Shown: piece after piece, positions 19,428 to 31,400 of the stretch
How the letters are laid out: every line of letters begins with the position of its first letter
Numbering within the stretch: the first letter of the stretch is position 1
DNA from: a virus
Length of the DNA stretch: 38,478 bases
Direction: 5' to 3' (one strand)
Virus record (IMG/VR): IMGVR_UViG_3300009163_000081
Span: 1-38,478 of that record
Notes under the pieces: generated by a model
Databases searched by the model: none
Told to the model about the DNA's origin: nothing
What the model saw: only the letters and a program-made list of their open reading frames with translations
Made by a program: the position numbers and the translations under genes

Positions 19428-20045
19428 TTAGATAATTCCAGATTTATACTCGGTTCGCCCATTAACTTTAAGGGCGACAAGCGATTGCCCCCGCTGTTCA
19501 TTGGTTCGGTTCTTATGACCGATGTGAACCCAACTTGATGGGGAGTCAGGAAATTCCAATATTACTTGGTCGAACGGTATTTTTTTAGTTCGGAGGAACC
19601 GCAGTATTTTTACCGCTACCACACGAGAGCTACCTGCAGCGGGGGCAGTAAAGTCTATCGCACTCCCGATACTATGAGCTGAGGAGTCACTCCCCCCTAT
19701 AATATTGTTCAGTAATTCACCCCTATACCCACTAGAAATTAACATCGGAACCCCCAGTTCATCTCGGATAGGCTGCCACAACTGCTGAACCGCCCTAACT
19801 AAGTTTATTAGATGTTGCGGTTCTGGGATGTTTGAAATATTCTTCCGGATAGCTGTATCGCTGCGTAACAATTCACTTAGAAAAAAGTTCTTCGATACAC
19901 GATAATTTTGCACCTCTGGACTCGCGCCTTTAAGTGCAGTCACTATAGCTTTGGCAGTTACAGGACCTATTAGACCATCTATTTCCCCTGCATATAACCC
20001 TCGGCCCTTTAAGTGGTTTTGTATTTCTGTTATGTATTCGCTCAT
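19428..20045 (-). CDS. Endolysin: peptidoglycan-binding domain plus M15 peptidase
   Basis: This 205-residue protein has an N-terminal PG_binding_1 domain (residues 5-40: IQNHLKGRGLYAGEIDGLIG then PVTAKAI). The C-terminal M15 (VanY/Zn D-Ala-D-Ala carboxypeptidase) domain has the metal-binding pattern SSAHSIGSAIDF and, later, SSWVHIGHKN. It probably cleaves peptide crosslinks in peptidoglycan. There is no signal peptide, so holin-dependent release is expected. AAGGTG precedes the ATG. It is the last gene of the late operon, next to a GH108 muramidase. The pair cut different bonds. Confidence 0.9.
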   Translation of the reverse strand: MSEYITEIQNHLKGRGLYAGEIDGLIGPVTAKAIVTALKGASPEVQNYRVSKNFFLSELLRSDTAIRKNISNIPEPQHLINLVRAVQQLWQPIRDELGVPMLISSGYRGELLNNIIGGSDSSAHSIGSAIDFTAPAAGSSRVVAVKILRFLRTKKIPFDQVILEFPDSPSSWVHIGHKNRTNEQRGQSLVALKVNGRTEYKSGII

Positions 20046-20053
20046 ATCACACC

Positions 20054-20548
20054 TTAGTTATCAGAAGCCGCCCATCTTAAGTTTCCCGCCATACGACGCA
20101 TCCATCCTTTGCCGAATACACTAAACGTATTCAGATTACAGTAAAACTCGATACGCTCAGCACAGAACAAGAATATAATATCGTTTATATCCCCTTGATT
20201 AGCCGCAGCAATAGTTTTAGGACCTAGTATACCATCGTCCTTAGTACCTACAGCGCGCTGCAATAACTTGACAGATGTGCCTGTACCGTGGTTGTACGCG
20301 GCGTCCAATACGTGCCAAGCTATCGCAGGTGGTAAGTGTTCCCCATCAATAGCCTGCCAGTACATAGCATCCACTATTTTTTCGGCTGTGGCCTTTGGCA
20401 GCTGTTTCATCGGACCATTGTATCCATATTTTCGGGCTACAACTTTCGTAACCCCCCACATAGTTTCGCCGCCCGGATCGGATGGGTTATTAGAGTACCC
20501 ACCCTCATGCCCCATAAGGCGGGTGAAAAATTCAGAAAATTTGCCCAT
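20054..20548 (-). CDS. Glycoside hydrolase family 108 muramidase (second endolysin)
   Basis: The start is the ATG at 20548, preceded by AGAGGAAG (20553-20560); an in-frame GTG ten codons upstream lies before this ribosome site. This 164-residue protein has the GH108 signature near the N-terminus: LMGHEGGYSNNP with catalytic Glu15, then DPGGETMWGV. A PG_binding_3-like C-terminal domain includes AWHVLDAAYNHGTGTSVKLL and GPKTIAAANQG. It cuts the glycan strands of peptidoglycan. It overlaps the 90-residue membrane gene only if the upstream GTG is used; from 20548 there is a gap of 22 bases. Confidence 0.93.
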   Translation of the reverse strand: MGKFSEFFTRLMGHEGGYSNNPSDPGGETMWGVTKVVARKYGYNGPMKQLPKATAEKIVDAMYWQAIDGEHLPPAIAWHVLDAAYNHGTGTSVKLLQRAVGTKDDGILGPKTIAAANQGDINDIIFLFCAERIEFYCNLNTFSVFGKGWMRRMAGNLRWAASDN

Positions 20549-20570
20549 ACTACTTCCTCTTTGGTTTGGG

Positions 20571-20843
20571 TTACTCACTGTGTTTCTTATCGTGTTGTAT
20601 CATACTACGCAACGCAAAATATGCAGCTGCAGCTGCCAACCCCCGTGCGATGACGTTGTCTACGCGGATATCGGGGATTGACACTGCCCCACTTATCATC
20701 CATAAGGCGAAAGCGGTACACATTAGCGACACGGCAAATAATCGACTAGGCTGACTGGTATTCGCGTGCTTACTGATAAGCGCTACTAAGCACACACTCG
20801 CACCGACTAGACACACTAGTAAATTAATGAAAAATAGGGTCAT
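20571..20843 (-). CDS. Small membrane protein, holin candidate
   Basis: This 90-residue protein has three likely membrane segments: FFINLLVCLVGASVCLVAL, LFAVSLMCTAFALWMISGAV and a shorter GLAAAAAYFALRSMI, followed by a charged tail (QHDKKHSE). This is the size and layout of class I holins. It lies directly upstream of the GH108 gene, and the ATG has GGAGGGA upstream. Whether this one or the 147-residue neighbour is the holin, and whether the other is an antiholin or another membrane protein, cannot be told. Confidence 0.7.
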   Translation of the reverse strand: MTLFFINLLVCLVGASVCLVALISKHANTSQPSRLFAVSLMCTAFALWMISGAVSIPDIRVDNVIARGLAAAAAYFALRSMIQHDKKHSE

Positions 20844-20845
20844 GA

Positions 20846-21289
20846 TTATTTCCCTCCACGTTTAAATTTACTGCGTATCCACTCGCCAATATCGGCATAG
20901 GTTTCCGCATCCGACGCTATACCAATTAAGTATACCATCATAGGCGTCCCTGCGGATGCTAGAAAATAGGCAGGTAAGAATAGTTGGGAGTCGTCCAAGT
21001 TATATCGGGACGATATAAAAATGCTGGCGAACAACCCAAAAGAAACACCAATGAACATCTTGGCGAACAGGGGGTACTTAATCTGGGCATCTACTGTGGT
21101 CGGGATAAAGGTGGCCGTAATTCCACCAGCGCTTATGGCAAGCGCCAACAATATCGTACCTACATATTGGATATCGTCTATGATATCTACGGTACGTACA
21201 CCGGCGTAAACGGTCACTGGCAAACCAGATAATACAAACACAAGCCACATAATAAACTGCTTGCATTTGCTACGTAAGGATTTAGTCAT
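20846..21289 (-). CDS. Four-segment membrane protein, holin-associated candidate
   Basis: This 147-residue protein has about four membrane segments: FIMWLVFVLSGLPVTVYAGV (possibly a signal-like first segment), VGTILLALAISAGGITATFI, MFIGVSFGLFASIFI and AYFLASAGTPMMVYLIGIA. A basic C-terminal tail (RSKFKRGGK) is predicted to be cytoplasmic. Its stop codon lies two bases before the start of the 90-residue membrane gene. The pattern fits a holin or pinholin partner. No spanin pair was found in the window. Confidence 0.65.
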   Translation of the reverse strand: MTKSLRSKCKQFIMWLVFVLSGLPVTVYAGVRTVDIIDDIQYVGTILLALAISAGGITATFIPTTVDAQIKYPLFAKMFIGVSFGLFASIFISSRYNLDDSQLFLPAYFLASAGTPMMVYLIGIASDAETYADIGEWIRSKFKRGGK

Positions 21290-21303
21290 TTACAGGTCCT
21301 CTA

Positions 21304-21630
21304 TTATGGGCAGCAGGGCATCTGACAAACGATGTCTGCTACGGCGGTTGTTGTTAGTTCCCAGTAAACGATAGAACCCTTGGGAAACACATATTTATTA
21401 GTCTGCTCTAACCCGCGAGTGATAAATAAGTCACCCGATATGTTAGATACTTTTACTATTTCTGTGTTATATCCGTCTTTAATATACAGGTAGGTATAAC
21501 CAGATGGACCTAGCCGAGCTTTTAGTGCGGCTAGGTGCTGTTCGTGAATGGGCAGGTCAGTCTCAGTATCTCCTAACGGATAAACTATACTTGATACAAA
21601 CCCAACAAAACTAACGTATTTTTGTTGCAT
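21304..21630 (-). CDS. Hypothetical protein, TRGLE paralogue A (108 residues)
   Basis: The ATG has GAGGAT just upstream and follows the next gene's TGA by seven bases. The C-terminal half shares a pattern with the 115-residue protein upstream (21638-21985): Y-x-Y-x-x-L/I-K-D-G, then E-x-V-K, G-x-L, T-R-G-L-E-x-T and a late D-x-V-C-Q. The T-R-G-L-E motif recurs in small virion-associated proteins of tailed phages, but the exact role is unknown. The C-terminus has three cysteines (MPCCP). Confidence 0.65.
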   Translation of the reverse strand: MQQKYVSFVGFVSSIVYPLGDTETDLPIHEQHLAALKARLGPSGYTYLYIKDGYNTEIVKVSNISGDLFITRGLEQTNKYVFPKGSIVYWELTTTAVADIVCQMPCCP

Positions 21631-21637
21631 AACATCC

Positions 21638-21985
21638 TCACACTGGGATTTCTAAGATTTCGCTACAGGCATCGTTTTGGCATACCCAATCCATAATACC
21701 GATAGGCAGCACTCTAAATTCTAGGCAGGTGCCGCACCGAAACGACACAGAAGTGGTACGTTCAAGCCCGCGAGTCATTAACAGTCGTCCACAATAGTTT
21801 TCTATTTTCACCGCTTCTATAGTGTTGCCATCTTTGAGGATAAAGTAACTATAGTCGCCAGCGTTAGATAACTCGCGCAGTAGACTGTCTCTGGTGGTGT
21901 CAAATATAGGGACATATCTATTTTTAGCGGGCAATTTGCCTATTAGCTTCGTAGTAAATCCGTCTAGTGGTATATATTTGCCCAT
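21638..21985 (-). CDS. Hypothetical protein, TRGLE paralogue B (115 residues)
   Basis: I chose ATG 21985, which has GGAG 8 bases upstream, over a GTG at 21994. The core reads YSYFILKDGNTIEAVKI and LLMTRGLERTTSV, aligning with YTYLYIKDGYNTEIVKV and LFITRGLEQTNKY in the neighbour. The two genes are therefore a tandem duplication that has diverged. Cysteines are more numerous here (CGTCLEF, CQNDACSE). Function is unknown. The position between the giant protein and the lysis genes suggests a structural or decoration role. Confidence 0.65.
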   Translation of the reverse strand: MGKYIPLDGFTTKLIGKLPAKNRYVPIFDTTRDSLLRELSNAGDYSYFILKDGNTIEAVKIENYCGRLLMTRGLERTTSVSFRCGTCLEFRVLPIGIMDWVCQNDACSEILEIPV

Positions 21986-21987
21986 GC

Positions 21988-22425
21988 CTAGCACTCCATA
22001 TATGCTACATCAACAGCGCGTACCTTTACCGCACCATGAGTGTATTCTATATCAAATTCGTAACACCCGTTAGTGCCAAATTCTATAGCCGCTTCTATGC
22101 GCCCGTAGGCTAACATAGATAATTTGTTGTCTAGGATAAATACTGCACTGCCATCTTCGTTTATCTCATGTAACGGGTAAATAAGCTGCTTTCTTGGGAC
22201 TTCTCTAACGCGGATAACTGGTGCCACAGTATGCCCATTTGGGGGGCAGCCGCAAGGAACTGGAGCCTCTGCGGGCTCGCAAATTTCCTCATAAACAGGA
22301 CACCCACCCTGTGTTAAGATAAGGCGGTTAGGTTCTACGCTGCAAGGAGCACACGCACCTAAGTTAATTACTAACCGAGATGCGCCGTCGCAGAGTTGTA
22401 TTAGGGGTTTTCTGCACCTATTCAT
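21988..22425 (-). CDS. Cys-rich hypothetical protein (145 residues)
   Basis: The stop codon of the giant gene overlaps the ATG at 22425 (ATGAATAG), so translation is probably coupled; an in-frame ATG at 22446 lacks a ribosome site. The N-terminal half has about ten cysteines, in segments such as GACAPCSVEPN, GGCPVYEEICEP and PCGCPPNGH. The C-terminal half is beta-rich (IEAAIEFGTNGCYEFDIEYT). The cysteine pattern fits no zinc finger that I know and could form metal sites or disulfides in the virion. I do not recognise a family. It is the first gene after the giant protein. Confidence 0.65.
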   Translation of the reverse strand: MNRCRKPLIQLCDGASRLVINLGACAPCSVEPNRLILTQGGCPVYEEICEPAEAPVPCGCPPNGHTVAPVIRVREVPRKQLIYPLHEINEDGSAVFILDNKLSMLAYGRIEAAIEFGTNGCYEFDIEYTHGAVKVRAVDVAYMEC

Positions 22426-25400
22426 ATTTACTGTTTTCCTTGACATAGTTGCGGGTTAGTATATCAATATTTGCCTGTAGCGTCTGCATCCGTGTCGCAT
22501 CTGCTGGTATGCCTTTCGCACGTTGCTCATTATACGATTTGGCTTCGTCAGCAAACTGTTTCTCTAACGCTTTTCGTTCCTTAGTGAATTCTAACGTATT
22601 TTTGATAAATACGATATCTGCAGGCGTCGCACTTTCTTTAGTTAGTTTGTTAACTATCGTGTTAATCGCCTCGCCGGGCTTGTTATTAGGGTCGGTCATT
22701 TCGATGCCATACTGTGCAAGTTTATTATACGCCTTGTCCTGCACCCTGAAGGACAATATATCGGCTTGCAGCGATTGGTTGTCCACGAACGTACCAAAGC
22801 CTGTTAGAGCAGCAATAGGTGCCAGTGATCCTGCTTGTTCTGAGCGGCGCTCACGAGTTCCACCAGTAGCTTCACTTAGGTCTTGGAAGCTCGCGTCTAG
22901 GGCGCGCAAAGGTCCGTATCCGAAATACCCTTTCGATAGGTGTTGTATGGTTTCTGGGCGCATATCAACAGCACCGAACGTAACGTCGTACAACCCCGCA
23001 GCTAGGTCTCTATATCCCTGTGGCATTTTGAAATTACCTTGGGCACTATCTCGTTCACCGCGTGGTGTAGTAGCGCGTACAATTTCCGCACCTGTAAACG
23101 AGTTGCGGTTGGTGGCGAGTTCCACAATAGGTTTCAGCATTTGCGGAGTCATCGACAACACAGCCCAATCCCCCATTTCATCCCCGAACAGTTTGCTGTT
23201 GGCTAACTGGATAGGTAATGTATTCTCAACAACAATCGTTGTTAAGTCGCCCATAAGCCCTGCAGTATCGTTGGTGCCATTAGCCGTGCGATATAAACTC
23301 GCTGCCATTTGCCACATGGCACTTCCGATACCATGACCGATAGGCAAGTAGATAATACCATCGCCAAATGGGTTGGGCAGCGGTACGCCTTGTTTGAATG
23401 CTGTGCTAGGTAACTTGGCCAGTAAAGGAGTTCCATTACCGTTATCATCATCGTCATCATCCCCCAATAGGGAAGCAGCTAAGCCTAGCAAGGTTAAGTT
23501 GGTAGCCAGCAACAGCGCCATACTAGTTATATACTTCGGTATTATTACACCCGCTACTTTGCTCGCCTGTCCTTCGGTTTGGGTGAGACTGCGGATGTTA
23601 TTATACACGCCAGACATGGTAGCGCGGACGAACGGGAATAGCGCACCCATCTTGGTTTGCCAGTTTGGTGCCCGCATTGCATCGAAGCTGTCACGTACAC
23701 GGTTAGACGCTTCGGCTAAGTTAACCCCGTTGTCGATATAGGCCTGCGCCGACGCCAGAACTAGCGCAACCTGCGTGACCTCACTTAGTTGCATGAGCAT
23801 GAAGTCTAGCGCATCCTCTGACATATCCACTGCACTGCCAACTACCTCGGACTTGTTAGCTAGGCGTTTTAATCTGTTACCTGCAGCGTCTAATGCACGA
23901 GTTGATAGGGCTTTTTTATATTCCTCCATCATGTTTTGCTTTTCAACCAAGTCCGTTTGTAAGTGGATAGCCCCGCGGCCATACATCTCATGCAAGACAT
24001 ATTGAAGTTTAGTTTTCACCTCGCCTGTTGTGATGTAGCGATATATCTCACGGCGCTTACCGATTGTCATATTCTCAGCAACGTGCGCCGCATGACTCGC
24101 TATTAAGCTAGTTACGCTCACAGGATTGCCGTTCACGTCCACCACATCACGGAAGGCGGCAGTAGTAGCGCGTTCCCAAGTTTCGTTAAATACGTTAGTG
24201 AACAACTGGAACCGCGGGTTAAATCTGGTCATCAACTGCGAGGCAAAGCGCGTGTACGCACGGGTCTCCGCCATGATACCGCCTAGCAAACCATTACCAT
24301 CTGCGCTCTCGCCAAGCGTGATATTACGTCCGATCTGCTCTTGGATAACCGTATCGGTGAAATAATAGTTCATGCGAACATACTGCTGGTTACCATTGGC
24401 ATCTGCGATATGCCCCCACGCACTTATCGGGCGCACGTCTTTAAGATTCGCGGGTTCCTTACCTGGCAAATATCGCACTATGCCTGGGATTTCCCCCTTC
24501 TGCTCTAGCTCCTCCAATCGCTTAGTTGAGAACACCCCAGTCTGATTCACATTCTGCCAAGTACCTTCGTACAACAATTCAATTTCTCGGCGCAGTGGAG
24601 CCTGTGCAATGAGGCTACCGTGTTGACGCGTGAACAGTAGCAAGTTGGTGTACGCATCTGCAGCGGGTTCAGACGAACCATCACGACTATAGCGCGTTAC
24701 ATCGTCTTGCAGTCCAAGAGAACGCACTTGTCGCGTTGGATATTTACGTAACAAGTCTGCAAGCTCAGACGATTCTACGTTTTCCTCGTTTGTCGGATTC
24801 AAGTCAGCAGGAGTTAGTGACTTTCTGTATAACGCCACATACTTCTTAAACCCGATATCCTTGAAGCGTTTATAGTCACTAGCACGATACACACCAGACG
24901 CGCCGGCAAAGATAGTCGCACGGTTATATGCCTTAACAATATCTGCTGCCGTGCTATCTAAATCTGCTATATCATACATAGATTTTAGACGGTCAAATTC
25001 TTGCTGCGCTTGACGACGAGTGTAACCACCAGGCATTTTGACTTGCCCTTCTACTACGTTGCCGTTAGCGTCTGTATCCCCGTTCCACAAGACATTATTA
25101 TTGGCATCTAACACGAGTTTAGATCGAGCGTTGACGAGTTGTGATAGCTTGGTGGTTGCTTGTCTAATTTCATCCGCCCGTTTCGCGCTGTTGACGTTCA
25201 CCGTAGCTTGCTGCAACAGAGCAGGGTCTAGTACAAACGGTAGGCTATCTATCGTATCTTGGATATCGTCGATACGTTTGGTTAGGGCGTCCCGCTGGGC
25301 GATGGCAGAGTTTTTAGCCTTACTCGCCGCATTTTTGTCCTTCGCCGACGCATTAGGATTTGAAAGCACGGCATCCTGTGCTGCTATAGTTAGGTTATAT

Positions 25401-28400
25401 CTAGCGACTTCTATTTGCATCGCGGTCTGATGGGCAGTGAGTATCAAGTATTGATCCGCAACGGCTCGGTCAATCGGCGTTGTAGTTCCTTCTATTGTAC
25501 TGCGGATTACGAGTAGTTGGTTCTCAAGACGAGTTCGATTGCGCGCTGCTATATCACGGTCAGCCTGTGCCGCAGATACCTCTCTGGCCGAACTATTGGG
25601 GTCCGCAATAATGGCATCTTGCAACGCCATAATCTGCACGTAGGTGTCAATTTCGCCCTCTTTCGCACGGATATGTTCATTAAACCCCTCTGATAGCAGG
25701 TGATCTAACGTAGCGTAACGCCCAAAGTCCTCAGCAACTTCTTGGAAGCCTTTGCGATACTTGTAGCTTAATTTCTCCAACTTCTTAGTTATGGGTGTGA
25801 TGTTAGCTGTTGTCATCTCACGCACAGCCGCGTTAGCCATACCACCAATAGCAGATAGTATCATAGAGAAACGTGGTGAGTCAGACTCAACCCCAACAAC
25901 AGGTGCTCCGTACTTGATAAGTAGATTATCTAACGCGGGTTTCGCCCCGTTAGTGAGATAGATAATTGTACCAAGCGCCCCTTTAAGTTTACCTGGCAAT
26001 CTATCCCCGACGTTCCATGGCTTAGCTTGTAAGTCGTTTTCTAGCGCTTGTTGCAGTGATTTATCTGTCATAGTACGGAATAAGTTAGTTTCTGCGAAGA
26101 ATAAATCTTGCAACACAGCTTCATCTAATCCACCAACACGGGTCATATAATCGAACCACTGCGCTTGGTGCATCGCACTAGCCAGCTCGTTTACCTTGAA
26201 CTGCTGTGCCGCAGATGTGGTAGGAGTCGCTGGCACGGGGCTAGGGGGAGCAGGGGAGGCAGTGGAAGCCTGTGGTGTTACTGTAGCCGCTATAGCCGCT
26301 GCGGGTGTTTGTTGTGCCACAGGTGCTTGTAGCTGGGCTAGTGTGGGTTGTGTCGCGTTGCGGCGGCTAGTAAGTCTACGCGCGCGGCGGTTATTCTGTA
26401 CGATTAGTCCACCAGCCCCCAAACTACCTAATACACCTAATACAACACCCGCGATATCCCAACCACTCTCTGTAGTGACGTCCGGTGCCACTGTATCGAA
26501 GGCAGGTTTAGTTGATTGCTCTAGTGGCGTATGCGTACCTTGAGGTACGTTCATTGTCGAATGAGATACCCCGTTAATGGCAACTGGTTTAACCATAGCT
26601 ACTTGGCCACTTGGCTTGGTGCCCTCAATGGTTATCGGCGCAGTTGATATAGTCTCTGTAACTACCGGCTCTACCGCTGTCTGTGCTGATACTACTGCAC
26701 TCGCAGGAACAGGGGCTTGCGTAGTCGTTTTCGTTGCACGAGTCGGGGCACGCAGTTCAGTGGCGCGTTGAGTAGTTACCGCCGGCGCTTGTACGCCACG
26801 TGGACGATAGGGACTCGCTTTTGTCTCAGGTAGAACGTACACGTAACCGTCAAACACACTATCTAAATGAGCGTTGTAGAAACTGCTAGGTACGTTGATA
26901 CACCCGTTAGAAACACGGTTATCTGTAACGCTTTTAGAGGCAAGTTGCGCCGGGCGATTCTCTGCACCATTCGCTGTGTAAGTGCGGTGAATTGATACCG
27001 TGCCAACACTTGACTGCACAAGTTGCCCAGAGGAATCCGCTAGTGCCTGTACTGTGCCACCATACCCTTTAGCCGGTGTAGAAGCATATTTAATTGTGAA
27101 CTTGCCAGCAGGGGTCGCACCCGCTCGCGTGGTATCTGATATATTTTTACCAAACAACGCAGGAGTGGTAGCTAGTAGATTACCTTGTGCGTCGAACAGA
27201 TGAACTGCACCGCCTTTTTTGTCCGCGATGATATATGGTTTATTTGCGTTATCCCCATTTTGTTGGATATATTGACGGGCAGCGTTCGCGTCTTGGGTTA
27301 GCGCCGCGATTGGACTGGTTACGGTTATCGGGGTAGTCGCCGCGTACGCATCGTTGCTACTGGTCATACCCGTGTAGGCAGCGAGTGCCACAGCGACCAC
27401 GGCAACTGTATTTTTAATGGTGTTCCATATACGGTCAATGATACGCTTAATCCGACTATCCGCCTCTGCAGCTGCGATCAAAGGGTCGGTAGGTGCGTCA
27501 CGATTAACACGGTTTGAAATGACCTGCTCTACCAAGTCCTCAGCAGTAACTTCTTCCTCGTTTCGTGACTCTAGGAAGGCGTCTACTACATCGCGCTCTT
27601 GCGTAGTGATGACGTCTGCAACAGTTTTTTGTCCCACACTTTCGTCAGTGTTTCGGTTCGCTTTTTGGCGGTTCAGCTGTCTATCGGCAAAACCTTTATC
27701 CACGTATCCTGCTATTTTATCTAATGCGGAATTTTGCACGTCTGTTAGATTTTCTTGAGGTGAGGTTAGTAGGTCTGTTACATGGGCTACTAAATCAGCA
27801 CCTTTTAGTTCGCCGACACCTAAAGAAGCCTTTTCCTCAGAGGTAAGTAGCTTTCTTGCAAACGCGGCTTTAATTTGGTTGGGAGATACAGTGTCTAGTC
27901 GGGCTTCTGTAGGAGCTGCTGTGTCGCGCTGGTTATCTGATTCTTGCACAGTCTCAGTAGTATCGGGCACTGTGTCTACGGTTGTGGTTTCTAGAGACGC
28001 AGGTACATTTTCTGGCTCCGCAGTCGGTTCTGGCTCAGCTAAAGAACCTTGTTGTTCATTAGCGCTTAACTCATTTTTAAGGGCGCCTAACTTAGCATCT
28101 ACCTGCGCATTGCCTGTGTACGAATATTGCAGTGGAAGCAAACCTGTTTTTTGTGGCGCAAATGGACGCTCTTGGATAGGTCTATTTTCCATGCCAGGAC
28201 TAAAGTTCACCCATGAGTTTTGCCCCCGTGTCTCTGTAGTTAGCGCCCACGCAGCCCATGGTGAACGCATCATCGCCATGTGGTTCTTCCATGCAGCTTC
28301 TTCCCCTTTAGGACCAAACGCTACAGGCGATACAGTGTGGGCGTAGTAGTCATGCACGGCACGGAATAAATCGTTATATAGAAGTTCTTTGCCGGGCTCA

Positions 28401-31400
28401 TTGTAGCGCGCATCGCCTTCTTCTACGATACTACCATCAGCATCCAAAATCTTAATGCCCGATGGTTGTAGCAGTGGATGGCTAGAATAGTCTATGGAGG
28501 GGTCGCTACCAAAGGTGTCTGGCTCAGTTGCAAAAATTGACAGGTGATTATTGTCTAGGATATCGCGGCGCATCTCAGTAGAGCTGGCATACGGCTCGCC
28601 TTGCCCAGATAGCAAGTCTACCTTAATGGGCATAGATAAGAATTGTTCTTTCACTTCGTCGGCGAGTTCTGTATACGCACGCTGAACCAACGGATTAGAT
28701 AAGTCATCCATCGGCATAGCTTCATAGTCGTCGCGTATTTGTGTCTGTAGCTCGCGCTGCTGTGGAGTGATATCCTGTTGCACTGCAGGTTCAACGGGGC
28801 GACCTACTTGATCCTCAGCGATACGGCGAGCTGTTACTGATTCTGGGGCGGCACTCTGGGTACGAAGCCCACTTGCAATTTGGTTGTAGGGGATGCCGCC
28901 GAACTCTCCGTAAATGTAGAGACGTTGTGTTTTGCGTCGAACTCCGCTACTCTTTGTGCCAAGTAATTGTTGGGCGCGTTCTGCTGAGTTGAAGAACTCG
29001 TCAATTTGCTCGTTAGCTTTCTCACTTCCCACCTCTCCTACGTAGTAAAATTCTAAATATTGTTCGTTGGCGGTCAAGCCAACAAGTCCGCTTTCTGTCA
29101 TTATACGGTTAAGCTCCGCATCTGACAATGGCTCGTTTAGGGCGACTCGATAAACGGGAGTTGCAAACGAACCATCGCCAAACTCGTATCCCACTTCTGC
29201 ATCGGTATCTTCACGCACATGAACTTGCTGTTGGTTGAAATTGTCTGCAAATTTGGCTAATGCTGCCAGCAGTTCTGGAATAGCATCAGGGTTAGTCACC
29301 GTTACCGTTATACCAAGACTCGGTTCCTTATCCCCCTTATATAGCCCGTATGAGTCAACCGATGACAGTTCAACTCCATCAATCGCGCCAGTCAAGCGAG
29401 TAAGCATATCCTTCGCCACATGATGCAATAGAGTAGCAGCTTGTGCGTCACCTGCGTCTACGCGTTGTTGTAGGCGTCGTAGTCCTGGTATCGAATAGGT
29501 ACTGGCGCTTAATGTGATGTCGAACGCATCCGGCTCCATAGGTTGCGGTGGAGCCGATGGAACAGGTGCAGTCGGACGTGTAACATCTGCAGTGGCGCCA
29601 TCTAGTTGAATAGGGCCACTTGAATAGCGAGTTAATTCTTGCGCTGCTGGCGCTTCTGTTGTATCAGCTGTAGGAGCTGTTGTTTCTGCTGCTCGCTGCG
29701 TGGCAATACTCTCGATAGGACTAACGCGAGTTTTTTGCGTTGGGGCATTGGTTTTTGCTGTGCTGTCATAGTTTGGAATCCTATTATTGATAAACCCCTC
29801 GGTCATGTGTAGAGGTACAGTTGGGGTGAGTGTATCTACTGTCGATTTCTTATTATACGAGTTGAACGTGGACATCTTATCAATGCCCGTAATTTCTACT
29901 GACGGCAAGGCGCCATCGTCTGGTACGAATATAATTCGCCCATTCTCGCGTACTAAAGAGCCTATTGTCGACGTACCATTCTGTTCGCGTTTCACTGCTA
30001 ACTTATTATTGTCGATATAGGCGAACATTCTATCTGCTGTCGAACCAACATGAATATCGCTGGTGGCAACTTTACGGATACGCTCTTTCACCGCAGGGCT
30101 TTTGCTTGTTAGTTTGCGTTTGCCTGTACGCTGGCTAGGTGGCAACAGCAGCTGTTCCACTGCCCCTGTTATATCTGGTGATGACGTGGTAAGCGTATAC
30201 TCAGGGGTTACTTGAGTAACCGGACCCACATTTGCTGACTGAGTAGTAACCGATTGGTTGGAGTTGTTTACATAATCCTCCAAGATAGCAATTCTATCTG
30301 ATACATTAGGGTAATTTTCTACTAGTCCCGAAACTGCTGATTCCAGCAGGTCAACTTCGTTTAAGTCCCTGGCGTGTTCGTAGGCAAGCTCCAACGCATC
30401 TTGATAATCATTATATAGTTTGGTGCTCTCTAACATGGACGCCGCTTCAAGTACAGCTTCTTGCTGTAGCAAAATATCCCCAGAGGTTAAGGCGTCCAGT
30501 AAATCTGGAGAGGATAGAGCAATAGTTTCTAGTGCGTCTAGCGCGGCTTCTTCATTGCCGTCAAAGTAACTAGATAAAATGTCTAGGGCGGCAGTAAATT
30601 CTGCTTCTACATCAATAATAGGTGTTTGCAATGATTCAGTTAGAGCGGCATCGACTTCTTGCTCTGTGCTACTTGGCAGTAAAGAATTATATATACCTTC
30701 CCAAATAGCATCGGCTTGCCTGCCGGCTTGATTAGTTCGATTAGCGATCTGGTTGGTGGTTCTCGGCCCACGAGTATTAACGGAACGGAATCCTAAGTCA
30801 AATAGGCTAGAGGTAGTATTAACGTCCCCAACATGGATATCGCTATCGCCGTTGTAGGGGACAAAGAATATATTTTTCCCCCGCTGAACTAATATGCCGG
30901 TTTCCCCATTACGGGTAACTTCCATCCCTATTACACTAGGGTCGTTCAACGGGGTGTCTAGTTGAGATGAAAGGGGCTTAACTTTAGTAGTCTCAATAGG
31001 ACCTTGCGCTCGATAGGCATGGTCTACATCGGCTAAAATCTCGGCATTGGTAAGTCCATTTCGTACGCCCGAAACGAACGCATCCATCATGCGAGCTATT
31101 TTTTCCTGCGAAGTCGTAGCCTCAGCTCTGGCGAACAAAGGTTCCACCTGAGACAACAAGTCACTAGAATTAGAAGCCTGTCTAAGGCGCCGCTGCACTG
31201 GTGCACTAGGACGGGTAACAACAGCAGTGTTACCACTTGGTAGCGCAATAGTTTGTATCGGTCTAGTAGGCGGCGCTACAGTTGTGCCGTTAGCTAATGT
31301 TACACTCTGAGTTCCTTGGATAGGAGCGCTTGGGCGTTGAGCATTTGTGTTGCGTTTTGCCTGCGAAGTTGCAGCGCTTCCACTGCTAACTGGCGTTGGC

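Noticed and set aside
20548-20578. GTG start of the GH108 gene 10 codons upstream
   Set aside because: The ribosome site AGAGGAAG lies between this GTG and ATG 20548, so the ATG is the start.
22449-23336. Forward ORFs of 60-295 codons opposite the giant gene
   Set aside because: They are antisense to a continuous 3913-codon frame and have no family motifs or ribosome sites.
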